A stretch of 64,000 nucleotides of DNA from Moritella marina ATCC 15381 (GTDB lineage: Bacteria > Pseudomonadota > Gammaproteobacteria > Enterobacterales > Moritellaceae). The stretch's first letter is position 1. The number at the start of each line of letters is the position of its first letter. Where the stretch lies: NCBI RefSeq assembly GCF_008931805.1, contig NZ_CP044399.1, forward strand, positions 4,141,370 to 4,205,369, written 5' to 3'. A model generated the notes under the pieces. It did no database searches, was not told where the DNA came from, and saw only the letters and a list, made by a program, of their open reading frames with translations. Both the position numbers and the translations under genes were made by a program. Shown here piece by piece: positions 32,247 through 41,733 of the stretch.

Positions 32247-34551
32247 TTCTATAGTTTTCACTCCAAAACATGAAAAACAACATAAAAAAAACCTTATTGA
32301 TTTTGTTGCTTTTGCTAAACAATTGCCACCTTTAAATGATAAATGCGATTACGAGAGCGCCTATTGGCCAAAGGTTGGTAACTTCACCAAAATAGGTATT
32401 GGAAGTAAAGACCGTATTGAAGCCAATCAACTTGATAGTTCAGTTATGTCATTTGCCAAGGCATACGTTACGTACCAACAGACAATGAAGCCTACGGCAA
32501 ATACATTGCAGCTTTATGCATTGAGAGCTATTGAATCAGCTTGTATAGCCAAGCGTGGGAATCTCGATATCGTTACACTTAAGGCTGGCGATTTTGACCG
32601 TGCTGCGCAGTCTGCCAGAGATAACATGGGAAGTGGGGCTGCATATCAAGCTGGTGCTCAGCTTAAAAACCTTCTCGATTTTTTAATTGATAAAAAAATA
32701 ATTAAGCCATTCTTGTGGAAAAACCCTATCAAAAAGGCCAAGGATATGGGCTCTACGGGTGAAGAAGCTGAGAAAAGGCGTCAAGATAAGATGCCTGATG
32801 ATAATGCTTTGATGGCCCTAGCAGAGATATCATCAATGAAAACGGAATTACTATCACCTCGTGATGTGTTTACTAGTTCGACTATGGCTTTAATGTTTTG
32901 TGCTCCCTCGCGTGGATCCGAACCTATGTACCTTAAAATCGATGGGCTTCATGAGGAAACAATGACAGTCAAACGAGCTTTGGAGTGTGGATATACGCTC
33001 GATGAGCTCAATGAAATTGTCAAGATCAGAGAGCTGGTAAGTATTAAAGATGAAAAAGTAGTAAATCCAAGTAGTGTTATTGTAACGTCAGTCGATACTG
33101 AGAAAAGCAATGCTGATAAAGCAGGACTAAGTGTCGATGATGAAATAAAGCTATATGGGCTTAAGTGGTTTTCTGGTAAGGGATTTGGTCACGCTAATAA
33201 ATGGTTGCCAACTGTCATTATGGATACTGCTGCTCGAGTTTTTAAACGTTTGCTAGCGCAATCTACACAAGCGAGAGAATTTTCCAAAATGCTGGAAGAC
33301 TCACCTGATTTTCCACGTCACCATCTCTGTCCAGATGTTGAGGAGCATCAGTTATTAACCAAGGAGCAGGTATCTGCGGCTCTGGGGTTAGATTTATCAA
33401 GTTTAGAGGGGACAAAAAAGAATAATGCATGTAATCAATTTATAAAACGTAAAGGAGTTGAACGTAAAGATTATGTTGTGAGCTTGCATGATTTAAATAA
33501 AATTATTCGAAGAGACCTGCCTGAAGATTTTCCATATATTCCTTTTAAAACAGGGGAAGGTAAGGTTAAAGTTAAGTGGTCTGAATCCTTGTATACAGGT
33601 TTTTCAAATGCGCTGAACATCAAAAAATCAATCATTTATACGGAGCTTACGATCCCAACTATCAATACGTTAAACGAGGATTTAGCACCGACCAAGAAAG
33701 TGAGTAAAACAACAGGGGCAGCTCTCAATAACACTCTGTCTATCTTTCAGCGTTGGGAATATGGTGATTTATCGATGACATCCCACCAGTTACGTCACAT
33801 GCTGGACACAATGGCAAGCGTAAATGGGATGGAAGGGGAGGTTCGGGCTAAGTGGGCACAACGTTCTGATCCAAAACAAAATCGAGCTTACAATCACACC
33901 ACACCTGAAGAGTATGGTGCTGATTTTATTGAAGATAGTGAAAAATCGATAGCAACTCAAAATAAAACTGAAAATACTCAAATTCAGGTTCAAATAGCGA
34001 CACCAAGAACTATTCAAGAACTCAATACGAAAGCCTCTCTCAGTGCTCATATAACTGAATATGGCATGTGTACGACTTCTTACTTAAGTGAACCGTGTGA
34101 AAAATATCGAGATTGTATTAATTGTAATGAGCATGTTTGTGAAAAAGGGGATGATGTAAAATGTGAACGGATTCGCAAAAAACTGAAACGAGAAGAGCAA
34201 TTATTAAGGAAGGATAAAAAGGCGCTGGATCATGGTGTTCAAGGTGCTGAGCAGTGGTACACCCGGCGTAATGCGACGGTAGAGCGCTGTAGACAACTAA
34301 TAGGAATGCTTACAGATCCAAATATTGAAGATGGTGCATTGATTAAGCTCGCTAATATCGAAGATGTAACCTTGCTAGATAGAGCTATGGATGCCAATGG
34401 AAAAAAACGATTACCTAAAATTGAAAATTTTCAAAGAGTGAATAATGTGAAGGTCGATGAGCTTCTCGGGCTGGAATTGGTCGAGGCTGATGACGAAGAA
34501 CAAATTTTGATGGATGAGATGGATGATATGGATTATTTGGAGGACTTCTAA
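32239..34551 (+). CDS. gmtZ: Large tyrosine recombinase-like protein, candidate GmtZ
   Basis: About 770 residues. The catalytic set is recognisable but spread by insertions: Arg in FCAPSRGSEPMYLKI (about 222), the H-x-x-R box TSHQLRHMLDT (about 515) and Tyr in NRAYNHTTPEEYG (about 548). A ~150-residue insertion lies between the first Arg and the H/R box. The C terminus carries a cysteine cluster (CEKYRDCINCNEHVCEKG) and helical, charged sequence. I prefer ATG 32239, which overlaps the previous stop by 8 bases; a start at 32179 would overlap by 68. It fits the long member of the Gamma-Mobile-Trio. Confidence 0.7.
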   Translation: MPNSIVFTPKHEKQHKKNLIDFVAFAKQLPPLNDKCDYESAYWPKVGNFTKIGIGSKDRIEANQLDSSVMSFAKAYVTYQQTMKPTANTLQLYALRAIESACIAKRGNLDIVTLKAGDFDRAAQSARDNMGSGAAYQAGAQLKNLLDFLIDKKIIKPFLWKNPIKKAKDMGSTGEEAEKRRQDKMPDDNALMALAEISSMKTELLSPRDVFTSSTMALMFCAPSRGSEPMYLKIDGLHEETMTVKRALECGYTLDELNEIVKIRELVSIKDEKVVNPSSVIVTSVDTEKSNADKAGLSVDDEIKLYGLKWFSGKGFGHANKWLPTVIMDTAARVFKRLLAQSTQAREFSKMLEDSPDFPRHHLCPDVEEHQLLTKEQVSAALGLDLSSLEGTKKNNACNQFIKRKGVERKDYVVSLHDLNKIIRRDLPEDFPYIPFKTGEGKVKVKWSESLYTGFSNALNIKKSIIYTELTIPTINTLNEDLAPTKKVSKTTGAALNNTLSIFQRWEYGDLSMTSHQLRHMLDTMASVNGMEGEVRAKWAQRSDPKQNRAYNHTTPEEYGADFIEDSEKSIATQNKTENTQIQVQIATPRTIQELNTKASLSAHITEYGMCTTSYLSEPCEKYRDCINCNEHVCEKGDDVKCERIRKKLKREEQLLRKDKKALDHGVQGAEQWYTRRNATVERCRQLIGMLTDPNIEDGALIKLANIEDVTLLDRAMDANGKKRLPKIENFQRVNNVKVDELLGLELVEADDEEQILMDEMDDMDYLEDF

Positions 34552-34958
34552 TGGCAAAGCATTTAACTGATAAGGATATCGCCGATGTTTGCGACGTTTT
34601 GGATGGTTGGCCTACTGATACTAGGTTGACATGGGATAAATTAGTTGATGCCGTTGAGCATGATTTAGGGTTTAAAACCACACGACAAACTTTGCAAAAA
34701 TATGCTCGTATTAAAAATGCTTTGAAAGAAGTTAAAAAAATTATATCTGGTGGCGAACCTAAAGCTAATCTAAGCCTCCCTCCAAGCTTAAAAGTGGCAG
34801 CAGAAAAACTGGATAAAAAAGATAATACAATCAAACGTCTTGAAGAGGAAAATAGGCAATTGCTTGAGCAGTTCCATGTTTGGCTCTATAACGCATATAG
34901 GCTTGGTGTGACACCGGATCAATTAAACACGCCACTTCCAAATAAAGACAACCAGTAG
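34551..34958 (+). CDS. gmtX: Small coiled-coil protein, candidate GmtX
   Basis: 135 residues. The N-terminal half looks like a helical DNA-binding domain (LTWDKLVDAVEHDLGFKTTRQTLQKY), and the C-terminal half contains a short coiled coil (AAEKLDKKDNTIKRLEEEN, about 84-102). Its ATG overlaps the gmtZ stop in a TAATG junction, so it is translationally coupled to it. Such a small third gene is the expected GmtX of the trio. It has no known catalytic motif; a role as accessory or directionality factor is only a guess. Confidence 0.65.
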   Translation: MAKHLTDKDIADVCDVLDGWPTDTRLTWDKLVDAVEHDLGFKTTRQTLQKYARIKNALKEVKKIISGGEPKANLSLPPSLKVAAEKLDKKDNTIKRLEEENRQLLEQFHVWLYNAYRLGVTPDQLNTPLPNKDNQ

Positions 34959-35129
34959 GTTAGTTAAACTACTGGTTTTAATGGCAGTAAAAAAGCAAAA
35001 GATAAAAGAAGGTCGGCATCTGGTGACGACCTTACAATAATTGCCCATGCACGTCACAAAGGCTATCTTACATCCTAATAAGTAATGCAACGTTATGCCG
35101 CATGGTTAGGTTTACCAACCCTTTTGCTA

Positions 35130-35244
35130 GTATCAAAAAATAGTCGTATATTGATACCAGCCTTCCATATTAAAAACTGGTATCAAAAAATTAGGGTGTA
35201 GACTTCATGATACTTTAATTATATGATACCCCCATATTTGATAC
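35130..35244. promoter_or_regulatory. Three-subsite res region for the serine resolvase
   Basis: Three elements built from the motif GTATCA/TGATAC lie just upstream of the resolvase gene: site I 35130-35157 (28 bp, GTATCAAA...ATTGATAC), site II 35180-35213 (34 bp, GTATCAAAAAATT...TGATAC) and site III about 35220-35244 (25 bp, two TGATACC halves). The lengths 28/34/25 and the 22-bp gap between I and II follow the Tn3-family res plan. Site I lacks the usual central AT/TA, so the exact cut position is uncertain. Confidence 0.75.
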
Positions 35245-35266
35245 CTTTTATAAAAGTGAGTGACCA

Positions 35267-35836
35267 ATGCGCATCTTCTCCTATTGTCGTGTTTCAACAA
35301 CAGAGCAAACCACCGAGAATCAAATTATTGCTATCCGTCAGAAAGGGTATGAGGTGAATGACTCTCGTGTTATCAGCGAAACGGTTTCAGGTTCTGTTGA
35401 AGCAATGAAGCGGGATAAATTTAAGATGCTAATCAATCACCAGATAGAAAGTGGCGATATGTTGGTTGTCTTAAAGCTAGACCGTTTAGGCCGAGATAAC
35501 ATAGACGTGCAAAACACAATTAAGCTGCTTACTGATAAAGGCGTTAAAATTGTTTGCCTTGACCTCCCCGTTGCAGATCTATCAAGTGCTGAGGGTAAGT
35601 TGATGTTGCAAATGTTTTCGGCCTTTGCTGAGTTTGAGCGGAACCGAATTAGAGAGCGAACAAAAGAAGGACTTGAACGAGCTAAAGCTCAAGGCAAAAA
35701 GCTGGGTAGACCGAAAGCCCACGCCACAACGCATTCAGTTCAAGCAAAGAAGGCAGAGGGCTTATCTCAATCTAAAACAGCAGAGGTATTAGGTTTGGGA
35801 ATTGCTACAGTGAAAAGACATTGGAATAAAGAATAG
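35267..35836 (+). CDS. Serine recombinase, Tn3 resolvase type
   Basis: 189 residues, normal for small resolvase/invertases. The N terminus reads FSYCRVSTTEQT with the nucleophilic serine at about residue 9, followed by LKLDRLGRDNIDV with the conserved arginines. The linker helix AFAEFERNRIRERTKEGL and a C-terminal helix-turn-helix (SQSKTAEVLGLGIATVKRHW) complete the protein. The adjacent three-part res region argues for resolvase rather than invertase action. No Tn3-type transposase is nearby, so it may resolve island or plasmid multimers, or be a remnant of a transposon. Confidence 0.9.
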   Translation: MRIFSYCRVSTTEQTTENQIIAIRQKGYEVNDSRVISETVSGSVEAMKRDKFKMLINHQIESGDMLVVLKLDRLGRDNIDVQNTIKLLTDKGVKIVCLDLPVADLSSAEGKLMLQMFSAFAEFERNRIRERTKEGLERAKAQGKKLGRPKAHATTHSVQAKKAEGLSQSKTAEVLGLGIATVKRHWNKE

Positions 35837-35946
35837 GTCGATGTCTCAGTTGAAGTGTTTTAATGTATCGATGCCAACCCACGTCTTAGTATCTTCTGGT
35901 ACAATGCCTGCAATTAAATTTAGTCGGCTTATCAATAAGGCACATC

Positions 35947-37500
35947 ATGGTTCGTGAACACCAACAACAATTACAAAAACAGCTTTGGAACATAGCCAAC
36001 ACTCTGCGTGGCAATATGTCAGCCGACGACTTCCGTGACTACATTCTGGGGCTTATCTTTTACAAGTACCTATCAGACAAACTAAACCGTTACTGTGATG
36101 AACTGCTTGCCGAAGATGGTATTACTTTCTCTGGTGAAAATAGCGCTGAATCTGATGATGAACTGATTAAAGAACTACATGATGAGTGTGTCGAGAACCT
36201 TGGCTACTTCATTGCCCCTAAACAGCTATTCTCAAGCCTTGCTAAACGTGGCGAGAAGTCTGAGTTTATCCTTGATGAGTTAAGCCGTGTCCTTAACGAC
36301 ATTGAACAATCCACAACCTCGGCTGATTCTGCGGATGACTTCAACGGACTGTTTGAAGAACTCGACCTTAACTCTAGCAAACTAGGTAAGAACCCAGACG
36401 CACGTAACAAACTTATTTGCCAAGTGTTGGTTCACCTAGAGAACATCGACTTTCAAATCGACAACACCGAAATCGACCTACTTGGTGATGCCTATGAATA
36501 CCTGATTGGTCAATTTGCCTCTGGTGCAGGTAAAAAGGCAGGTGAGTTCTATACCCCTCAACAAGTATCTAAAATCCTTGCTAAGTTAGTAAGCCTAAGC
36601 GGTGACGTGAAATCCGTTTATGACCCAACGTGTGGTTCAGGTTCATTGCTATTACGCGTAGCAAGAGAAGTAAAAAGCACTAACCTTGAGTTCTGTGGAC
36701 AAGAGCAAAACCCAAGCACCTTCAACCTTGCTCGTATGAACATGCTGATGCACGGTGTGCGTTACGATAAGTTCGATATTAAGAACGACGACACCCTAGA
36801 GCACCCAATGCACTTGGATAAGCGTTTCGATGCTGTGGTTGCCAACCCTCCGTTCTCTGCTAATTGGAGCGCAAGCGACCTACACCTAAACGATGAGCGT
36901 TTTGCTGATTACGGTAAACTTGCACCTAAGACTAAGGCTGACTTTGCTTTTGTACTGCATATGGTTCACCAGTTAAACGAAACAGGCACACTAGCGGTTG
37001 TTGTTCCTCACGGCATTCTTTTCCGTGGCGCGGCTGAAGGTCATATTCGTAAGCACCTTATCGAGAACAAAAACTACCTTGATGCAGTGATTGGCTTACC
37101 TGCAGGCATCTTCTTCGGTACAAGTATTCCAACCTCTATTCTTGTATTCAAGAAAACCAGACAACACGCAGATAACGTCTTGTTCATTGATGCGTCGAAC
37201 CATTTCGAGAAAGGCAAAGCGCAAAACCACCTGCGTGAAGAAGATGTCACTCGCATTGTTGAAGCCTACAGCAAGCGTGAATCGGTAGAGAAATTTTCTC
37301 ATGTTGCCAATATGTCTGAGATTGCAGAGAACGACTACAATCTGAATATCCCTCGCTATGTGGATACCTTTGAAGAAGAAGAAGCGATCGATCTTGATAC
37401 GGTAGCAACAGACTTAACAGAGCTTGAAACCAAGATGCACTCAGTGGATGCTGATATCGCTGATTTCTGTGCTCAGCTTAATATCAAAGCGCCATTCTAG
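35947..37500 (+). CDS. hsdM: Type I restriction-modification methyltransferase subunit
   Basis: 517 residues with the usual HsdM layout: helical N-terminal domain (MSADDFRDYILGLIFYKYLSDKL), then the N6-adenine methyltransferase domain with the SAM motif DPTCGSGSLLLRV (about 227) and catalytic NPPF (about 302). With HsdS it methylates the recognition sequence and with HsdR forms the restriction complex. It is the first of three genes (8-base gap to hsdS). Codon use is smoother and less AT-rich than in the recombinase genes to its left, which suggests a separate origin of this module. Confidence 0.95.
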   Translation: MVREHQQQLQKQLWNIANTLRGNMSADDFRDYILGLIFYKYLSDKLNRYCDELLAEDGITFSGENSAESDDELIKELHDECVENLGYFIAPKQLFSSLAKRGEKSEFILDELSRVLNDIEQSTTSADSADDFNGLFEELDLNSSKLGKNPDARNKLICQVLVHLENIDFQIDNTEIDLLGDAYEYLIGQFASGAGKKAGEFYTPQQVSKILAKLVSLSGDVKSVYDPTCGSGSLLLRVAREVKSTNLEFCGQEQNPSTFNLARMNMLMHGVRYDKFDIKNDDTLEHPMHLDKRFDAVVANPPFSANWSASDLHLNDERFADYGKLAPKTKADFAFVLHMVHQLNETGTLAVVVPHGILFRGAAEGHIRKHLIENKNYLDAVIGLPAGIFFGTSIPTSILVFKKTRQHADNVLFIDASNHFEKGKAQNHLREEDVTRIVEAYSKRESVEKFSHVANMSEIAENDYNLNIPRYVDTFEEEEAIDLDTVATDLTELETKMHSVDADIADFCAQLNIKAPF

Positions 37501-37507
37501 GGGAGTC

Positions 37508-38794
37508 ATGATGAATTTAAAACCAAGACTTCGCCTTACTGAGTTTAGTAAAGCCCCTCAATACACTCCGTATAAGTTTGACGATATTTTCGTATTTTCC
37601 TCAGGAAAAAACATTAAGCAAAAAGAAGCCTCACCAGAGTTTAATACTCCTTGTGTAAGATATGGAGAGCTTTACCACATGTATGGTGAAGTTATTACAA
37701 AGACTATTAACCGCACAAATCTAGATCACTCAGAGCTTACGTTCAGTTACGGTAATGAGATTCTTTTGCCATCAGCAGGAGAAGACCCTTTTGATATCGG
37801 TTCTGCTTCAGCTCTAATACTTAAAGATGTAGCAATAGGCCGAACCATCAATGTCTTGAGACCAAAAGGTGATATTGATTATTCTCATGTTTATGTGTCG
37901 TATTACATAAATGAAAAATTAAGAAAGAGAATTTCAAAGCTTGCGAGAGGGGCAAGTATTAGTAATGTATACAACTCTGACCTGAAGACTTTAAAAGCCA
38001 ACTTACCCGAAATATCTGAACAAAAAAAAATCGCCTCTTTCTTATCAAAAATCGATGAGAAGATTGGACTGTTGTCAGAGAAGAAAGACAAGCTCACCGA
38101 GTACAAACGCGGGGTGATGCAACAGTTATTTAGTGGAGAGTGGAAAGTTGAGAATGGAAAGTTAGCCTTTGTCCCGCCGACTCTGCGCTTTAAGGCCGAT
38201 GATGGCAGCGAGTTTCCTGATTGGGAGGAGAAGACTTTAAAAAGTGTTTTCTCAATATTGAATGGGTTTGCTTTTAAAAGCACCGATAGTCGAACTAATG
38301 GAACTAGGTGGCTCAAAATAGCTGATGTTGGTGTCGAAAAAATATCTAACAAAAATATAAGTTTCTTACCAAAAGACTACCTAGAAAAATACAAAAAATT
38401 TGCCTTGAAGAAGGGAGATGTGGTTGTCGCTTTGACTCGCCCAGTCTTGAATGATCAACTTAAAATAGCATTCGTTGATGATAGTTCTGATGGAGCCTTG
38501 TTGAATCAACGTGTAGGCAAGTTAAACACAAAAGAGTGCTTGATTTATGTGTACTATTTAGCTCAATGCAAACGAGTAGTGAGTAGCATAGTTCAAAACA
38601 TTGCAGGCACAGATCCACCCAACCTTGCACCAACGGATATCAACCATATCAAGGTTACATTACCTTCACTTGTAGAGCAGAAGAAAATAGCCAACTTCTT
38701 ATCAGCTATCGATCAGAAGATCGCCCTAACCAACTCTGAGCTTGAAAAAGCTAAAGAATGGAAAAAAGGCTCATTACAACAAATGTTCGTGTAA
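37508..38794 (+). CDS. hsdS: Type I restriction-modification specificity subunit
   Basis: 428 residues with two target-recognition domains, each followed by the conserved helical repeat: EQKKIASFLSKIDEKIGLL (about 175) and EQKKIANFLSAIDQKIALT (about 397). The two domains read the two halves of a split DNA target; the target cannot be deduced here. I take ATG 37508 (preceded by GGGGAG) rather than upstream in-frame starts that lie inside hsdM. Central recombination between the repeats is how such genes change specificity, but the two domains here are clearly different. Confidence 0.93.
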   Translation: MMNLKPRLRLTEFSKAPQYTPYKFDDIFVFSSGKNIKQKEASPEFNTPCVRYGELYHMYGEVITKTINRTNLDHSELTFSYGNEILLPSAGEDPFDIGSASALILKDVAIGRTINVLRPKGDIDYSHVYVSYYINEKLRKRISKLARGASISNVYNSDLKTLKANLPEISEQKKIASFLSKIDEKIGLLSEKKDKLTEYKRGVMQQLFSGEWKVENGKLAFVPPTLRFKADDGSEFPDWEEKTLKSVFSILNGFAFKSTDSRTNGTRWLKIADVGVEKISNKNISFLPKDYLEKYKKFALKKGDVVVALTRPVLNDQLKIAFVDDSSDGALLNQRVGKLNTKECLIYVYYLAQCKRVVSSIVQNIAGTDPPNLAPTDINHIKVTLPSLVEQKKIANFLSAIDQKIALTNSELEKAKEWKKGSLQQMFV

Positions 38795-38802
38795 GGGACT
38801 AA

Positions 38803-41733
38803 ATGAGCACACAATCAGAAGCAAAACTTGAAAATGACTTAATCGCTCAGCTTACCTCTGCTGATTTTGAACCAGTTAAGATAGAGAACGCCGCCGCGCT
38901 TAAAGCTAACCTAAAGCGACAGCTTGAGCGAGCGAATAAGATTACACTAACTGAGCGTGAATTTGAGAATGTGCTCATTAGCCTTGAGAAAGGCAACATC
39001 TTCGACAAATCTAAACGCCTCAAAGGAAAGGTTGATGTGGTGCATAAGGATGGCACCATCAGCTACCTCACTTTGTTAAGTAGCGATGCCTCAAAGAATA
39101 TTTTCCAAGTGACTAACCAAGTCACCATGCACGGTAAATATGAGAATCGTTACGACGTGACTATCTTGGTAAACGGCTTGCCGTTAGTGCAGATAGAGCT
39201 TAAACGTCGTGGTATTGAAATGGCTGAAGCATTCAACCAAATCAAACGCTACGACAAGCATACCTTTGGCGCAGAAGGTGGGCTGTTTAACTACATACAG
39301 TTGTTTGTGATATCCAATGGCGTGAACACTAAATACTTCTCAAACAACCGTGAGTTGTCGTTTAAACAGACCTTCCACTGGACAGATGTAGACAATAATA
39401 AGATTAATGTGCTGCACCAGTTTGCTGATGCTTTCTTGAATAAAGAACATCTTACCAAGATGCTCAGTCGCTACATAGTTCAAAACGAGACAGGCAAGTT
39501 CTTAATGGTGCTGCGCCCTTATCAATTCTACGCAGTAGAGGCTATTGTAGAGCAGGTTAAGACCAGTGATAAACATGGTTATATCTGGCATACAACAGGC
39601 AGTGGTAAAACCCTAACCAGTTTCAAGACGGCTCAAATATTATCGAGATTAGATAACGTCGATAGAGTGGTGTTTGTCGTCGACCGTAAAGACCTCGACT
39701 ATCAAACGGCTAAAGAGTTTGATGCCTTCCTAAAAGGCAGTGTCGACAGTACAGGTGACACTAAGAGTTTATTAAACCAGTTCCTTGGCTCTCGACCTGT
39801 ACCTAAGACATCATCGACTGTTCTCGGGAATAGTGCCAATGATGCTGAGGTTCTATCACAAATTGCTGAATACTCACCAGTTTATAGCAGTAACGTGAAT
39901 CGTATTAACAAACTGACGATCACCACGATTCAAAAGCTCAATAACCTGATCACTAAGCCTCGCTTCAAAGGACAAGTCGAACACTTACGCCAAGAGCGCG
40001 TGGTTTTCATATTCGACGAGTGTCACCGCAGCCAGTTTGGTGAAACGCACCAGAATATTGTTGAGTTCTTTGAGAAAGCTCAGCTATTTGGCTTTACAGG
40101 TACGCCTATCTTTGCCGATAACGCGACGGCTAAAAAAGTGGAAGGTAAAGGCGTACAGAAGAGAACAACCAAAGATCTGTTTGGTGAACGCCTGCACAGC
40201 TATGTGATTGTCGATGCGATTCGAGATGACAACGTACTGCCTTTTGCGATTGAGTATTACGGCAAGCTAAAACACAAGCAAACAGGCTTAAACGCGGATG
40301 TATCCAGTATTGATATCGCGGAGTTCTTCAGTTCTCCTAAGCGTATAAAAAAAGTTTGTGAGCACATCATTGGCATTCATAAGTTTAAGACCAAGCGTAA
40401 GTTCAATGCAATGCTATGTGTGGCGAGTATCCCTGATTTAATCACCTACTACGATACCCTTAAGGCTCTCAAGGCGGAAGGTAAGCACAAGCTCAACATC
40501 GCTACTATCTTTAGCTATGGCGTCAACGAAGCCGAAGAGTTTGAGGGTGAAGTCAATGTTAAAGGCTTAGCGGAAGCTAACGCTAAGGTACACAGTCGCG
40601 ACAAGCTAGATTCGTACATTGGTGATTACAACGAACAATTTGGCACAAGCTATTCGACCCAAGATACTGACAGTTTCTACAACTACTACAAAGATCTATC
40701 CAACCGAACCAAAAATGGTGAAGTGGATATTTTACTCGTAGTGAACATGTTCCTTACGGGGTTTGATGCGCCGAGCCTGAACACTATCTACGTGGATAAG
40801 AACCTCAAGTATCACGGATTGGTTCAAGCGTTTTCTCGTACCAATCGATTGAACGGCACGGTGAAATCTCACGGTAACGTCATGTGTTACCGCAACTTGA
40901 AGCCACAAGCTGATGAGGCGTTCGCACTGTTTTCAAATAAACAACCGACAGAGTACATCGAAGTACCAGACCTTGAGGGTTTGACAGAAGACTTTGCCAA
41001 AGCGCTTGAAGCGTTAAAAGCGATAGCGCCAGATGTTCAAGGTGTTGATGACTTGCCAGATGAAGACATGCAGGCTGGATTCATTAAACAGTTCCGTATC
41101 TTGATGCGCTTGAAGAACCAACTTGAGACTTTCAGTGATTTCGACATTGAAGCGCTTGGGATTTCAGAGCAAGAGTTTGTGGATTACGCCTCTAAGTACG
41201 GTGATTTAGCCAGAGAGCTGAAAGGCAATCCGTCCGATAAAGAGTCAATTCTTGCTGATATTGACTTTGAATTAGAGCTACTTCAGCGTGACAATGTGAA
41301 CGTGGGCTACATACGCCACCTTCTACAAACCATGCTTGAAGAGTCATGTGATGATGCCAAAGATAAGAAACGTCAAGTTATCGCAAACTTACTCGCCTCT
41401 GAGCCAACACTTCACAGTAAACGTCATCTTATAGAAGGATTTATCGAAAAGAGCTTACAGGGCTTGGTGCAAGGGGCTGAATTTGATGAGTACATTGAAG
41501 AGCAGAAGCAAAAGGAAATCGCCCAAATTACCGAAGAAGAAAAACTCGACGCTGGCAAGTTATTTGAGATGATAACGAATATCGAAAATGGCTTGAATGT
41601 AGATGGCTTGAAGTCAGATGATATAGCTCAGTTGACTACAGAGAAGATGACTTTCCGAACTCGTAGAACCATCTTGCCGAAGATTACTGAAAGGTTAAAA
41701 GTATTTACCGAAACATTTATCAAAGGCTTTTAA
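38803..41733 (+). CDS. hsdR: Type I restriction endonuclease subunit R
   Basis: 976 residues. The N-terminal nuclease domain has the GLPLVQIELKRRG motif with E-x-K (about 129-136). The helicase part has Walker A HTTGSGKTLTSF (about 263), the DECH box in FIFDECHRSQFGE (about 405) and FTGTPIF. The C-terminal part is helical and binds the methyltransferase complex. It translocates DNA and cuts unmodified molecules. All key motifs are intact, so the system is probably active. It starts 8 bases after hsdS. Confidence 0.96.
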   Translation: MSTQSEAKLENDLIAQLTSADFEPVKIENAAALKANLKRQLERANKITLTEREFENVLISLEKGNIFDKSKRLKGKVDVVHKDGTISYLTLLSSDASKNIFQVTNQVTMHGKYENRYDVTILVNGLPLVQIELKRRGIEMAEAFNQIKRYDKHTFGAEGGLFNYIQLFVISNGVNTKYFSNNRELSFKQTFHWTDVDNNKINVLHQFADAFLNKEHLTKMLSRYIVQNETGKFLMVLRPYQFYAVEAIVEQVKTSDKHGYIWHTTGSGKTLTSFKTAQILSRLDNVDRVVFVVDRKDLDYQTAKEFDAFLKGSVDSTGDTKSLLNQFLGSRPVPKTSSTVLGNSANDAEVLSQIAEYSPVYSSNVNRINKLTITTIQKLNNLITKPRFKGQVEHLRQERVVFIFDECHRSQFGETHQNIVEFFEKAQLFGFTGTPIFADNATAKKVEGKGVQKRTTKDLFGERLHSYVIVDAIRDDNVLPFAIEYYGKLKHKQTGLNADVSSIDIAEFFSSPKRIKKVCEHIIGIHKFKTKRKFNAMLCVASIPDLITYYDTLKALKAEGKHKLNIATIFSYGVNEAEEFEGEVNVKGLAEANAKVHSRDKLDSYIGDYNEQFGTSYSTQDTDSFYNYYKDLSNRTKNGEVDILLVVNMFLTGFDAPSLNTIYVDKNLKYHGLVQAFSRTNRLNGTVKSHGNVMCYRNLKPQADEAFALFSNKQPTEYIEVPDLEGLTEDFAKALEALKAIAPDVQGVDDLPDEDMQAGFIKQFRILMRLKNQLETFSDFDIEALGISEQEFVDYASKYGDLARELKGNPSDKESILADIDFELELLQRDNVNVGYIRHLLQTMLEESCDDAKDKKRQVIANLLASEPTLHSKRHLIEGFIEKSLQGLVQGAEFDEYIEEQKQKEIAQITEEEKLDAGKLFEMITNIENGLNVDGLKSDDIAQLTTEKMTFRTRRTILPKITERLKVFTETFIKGF

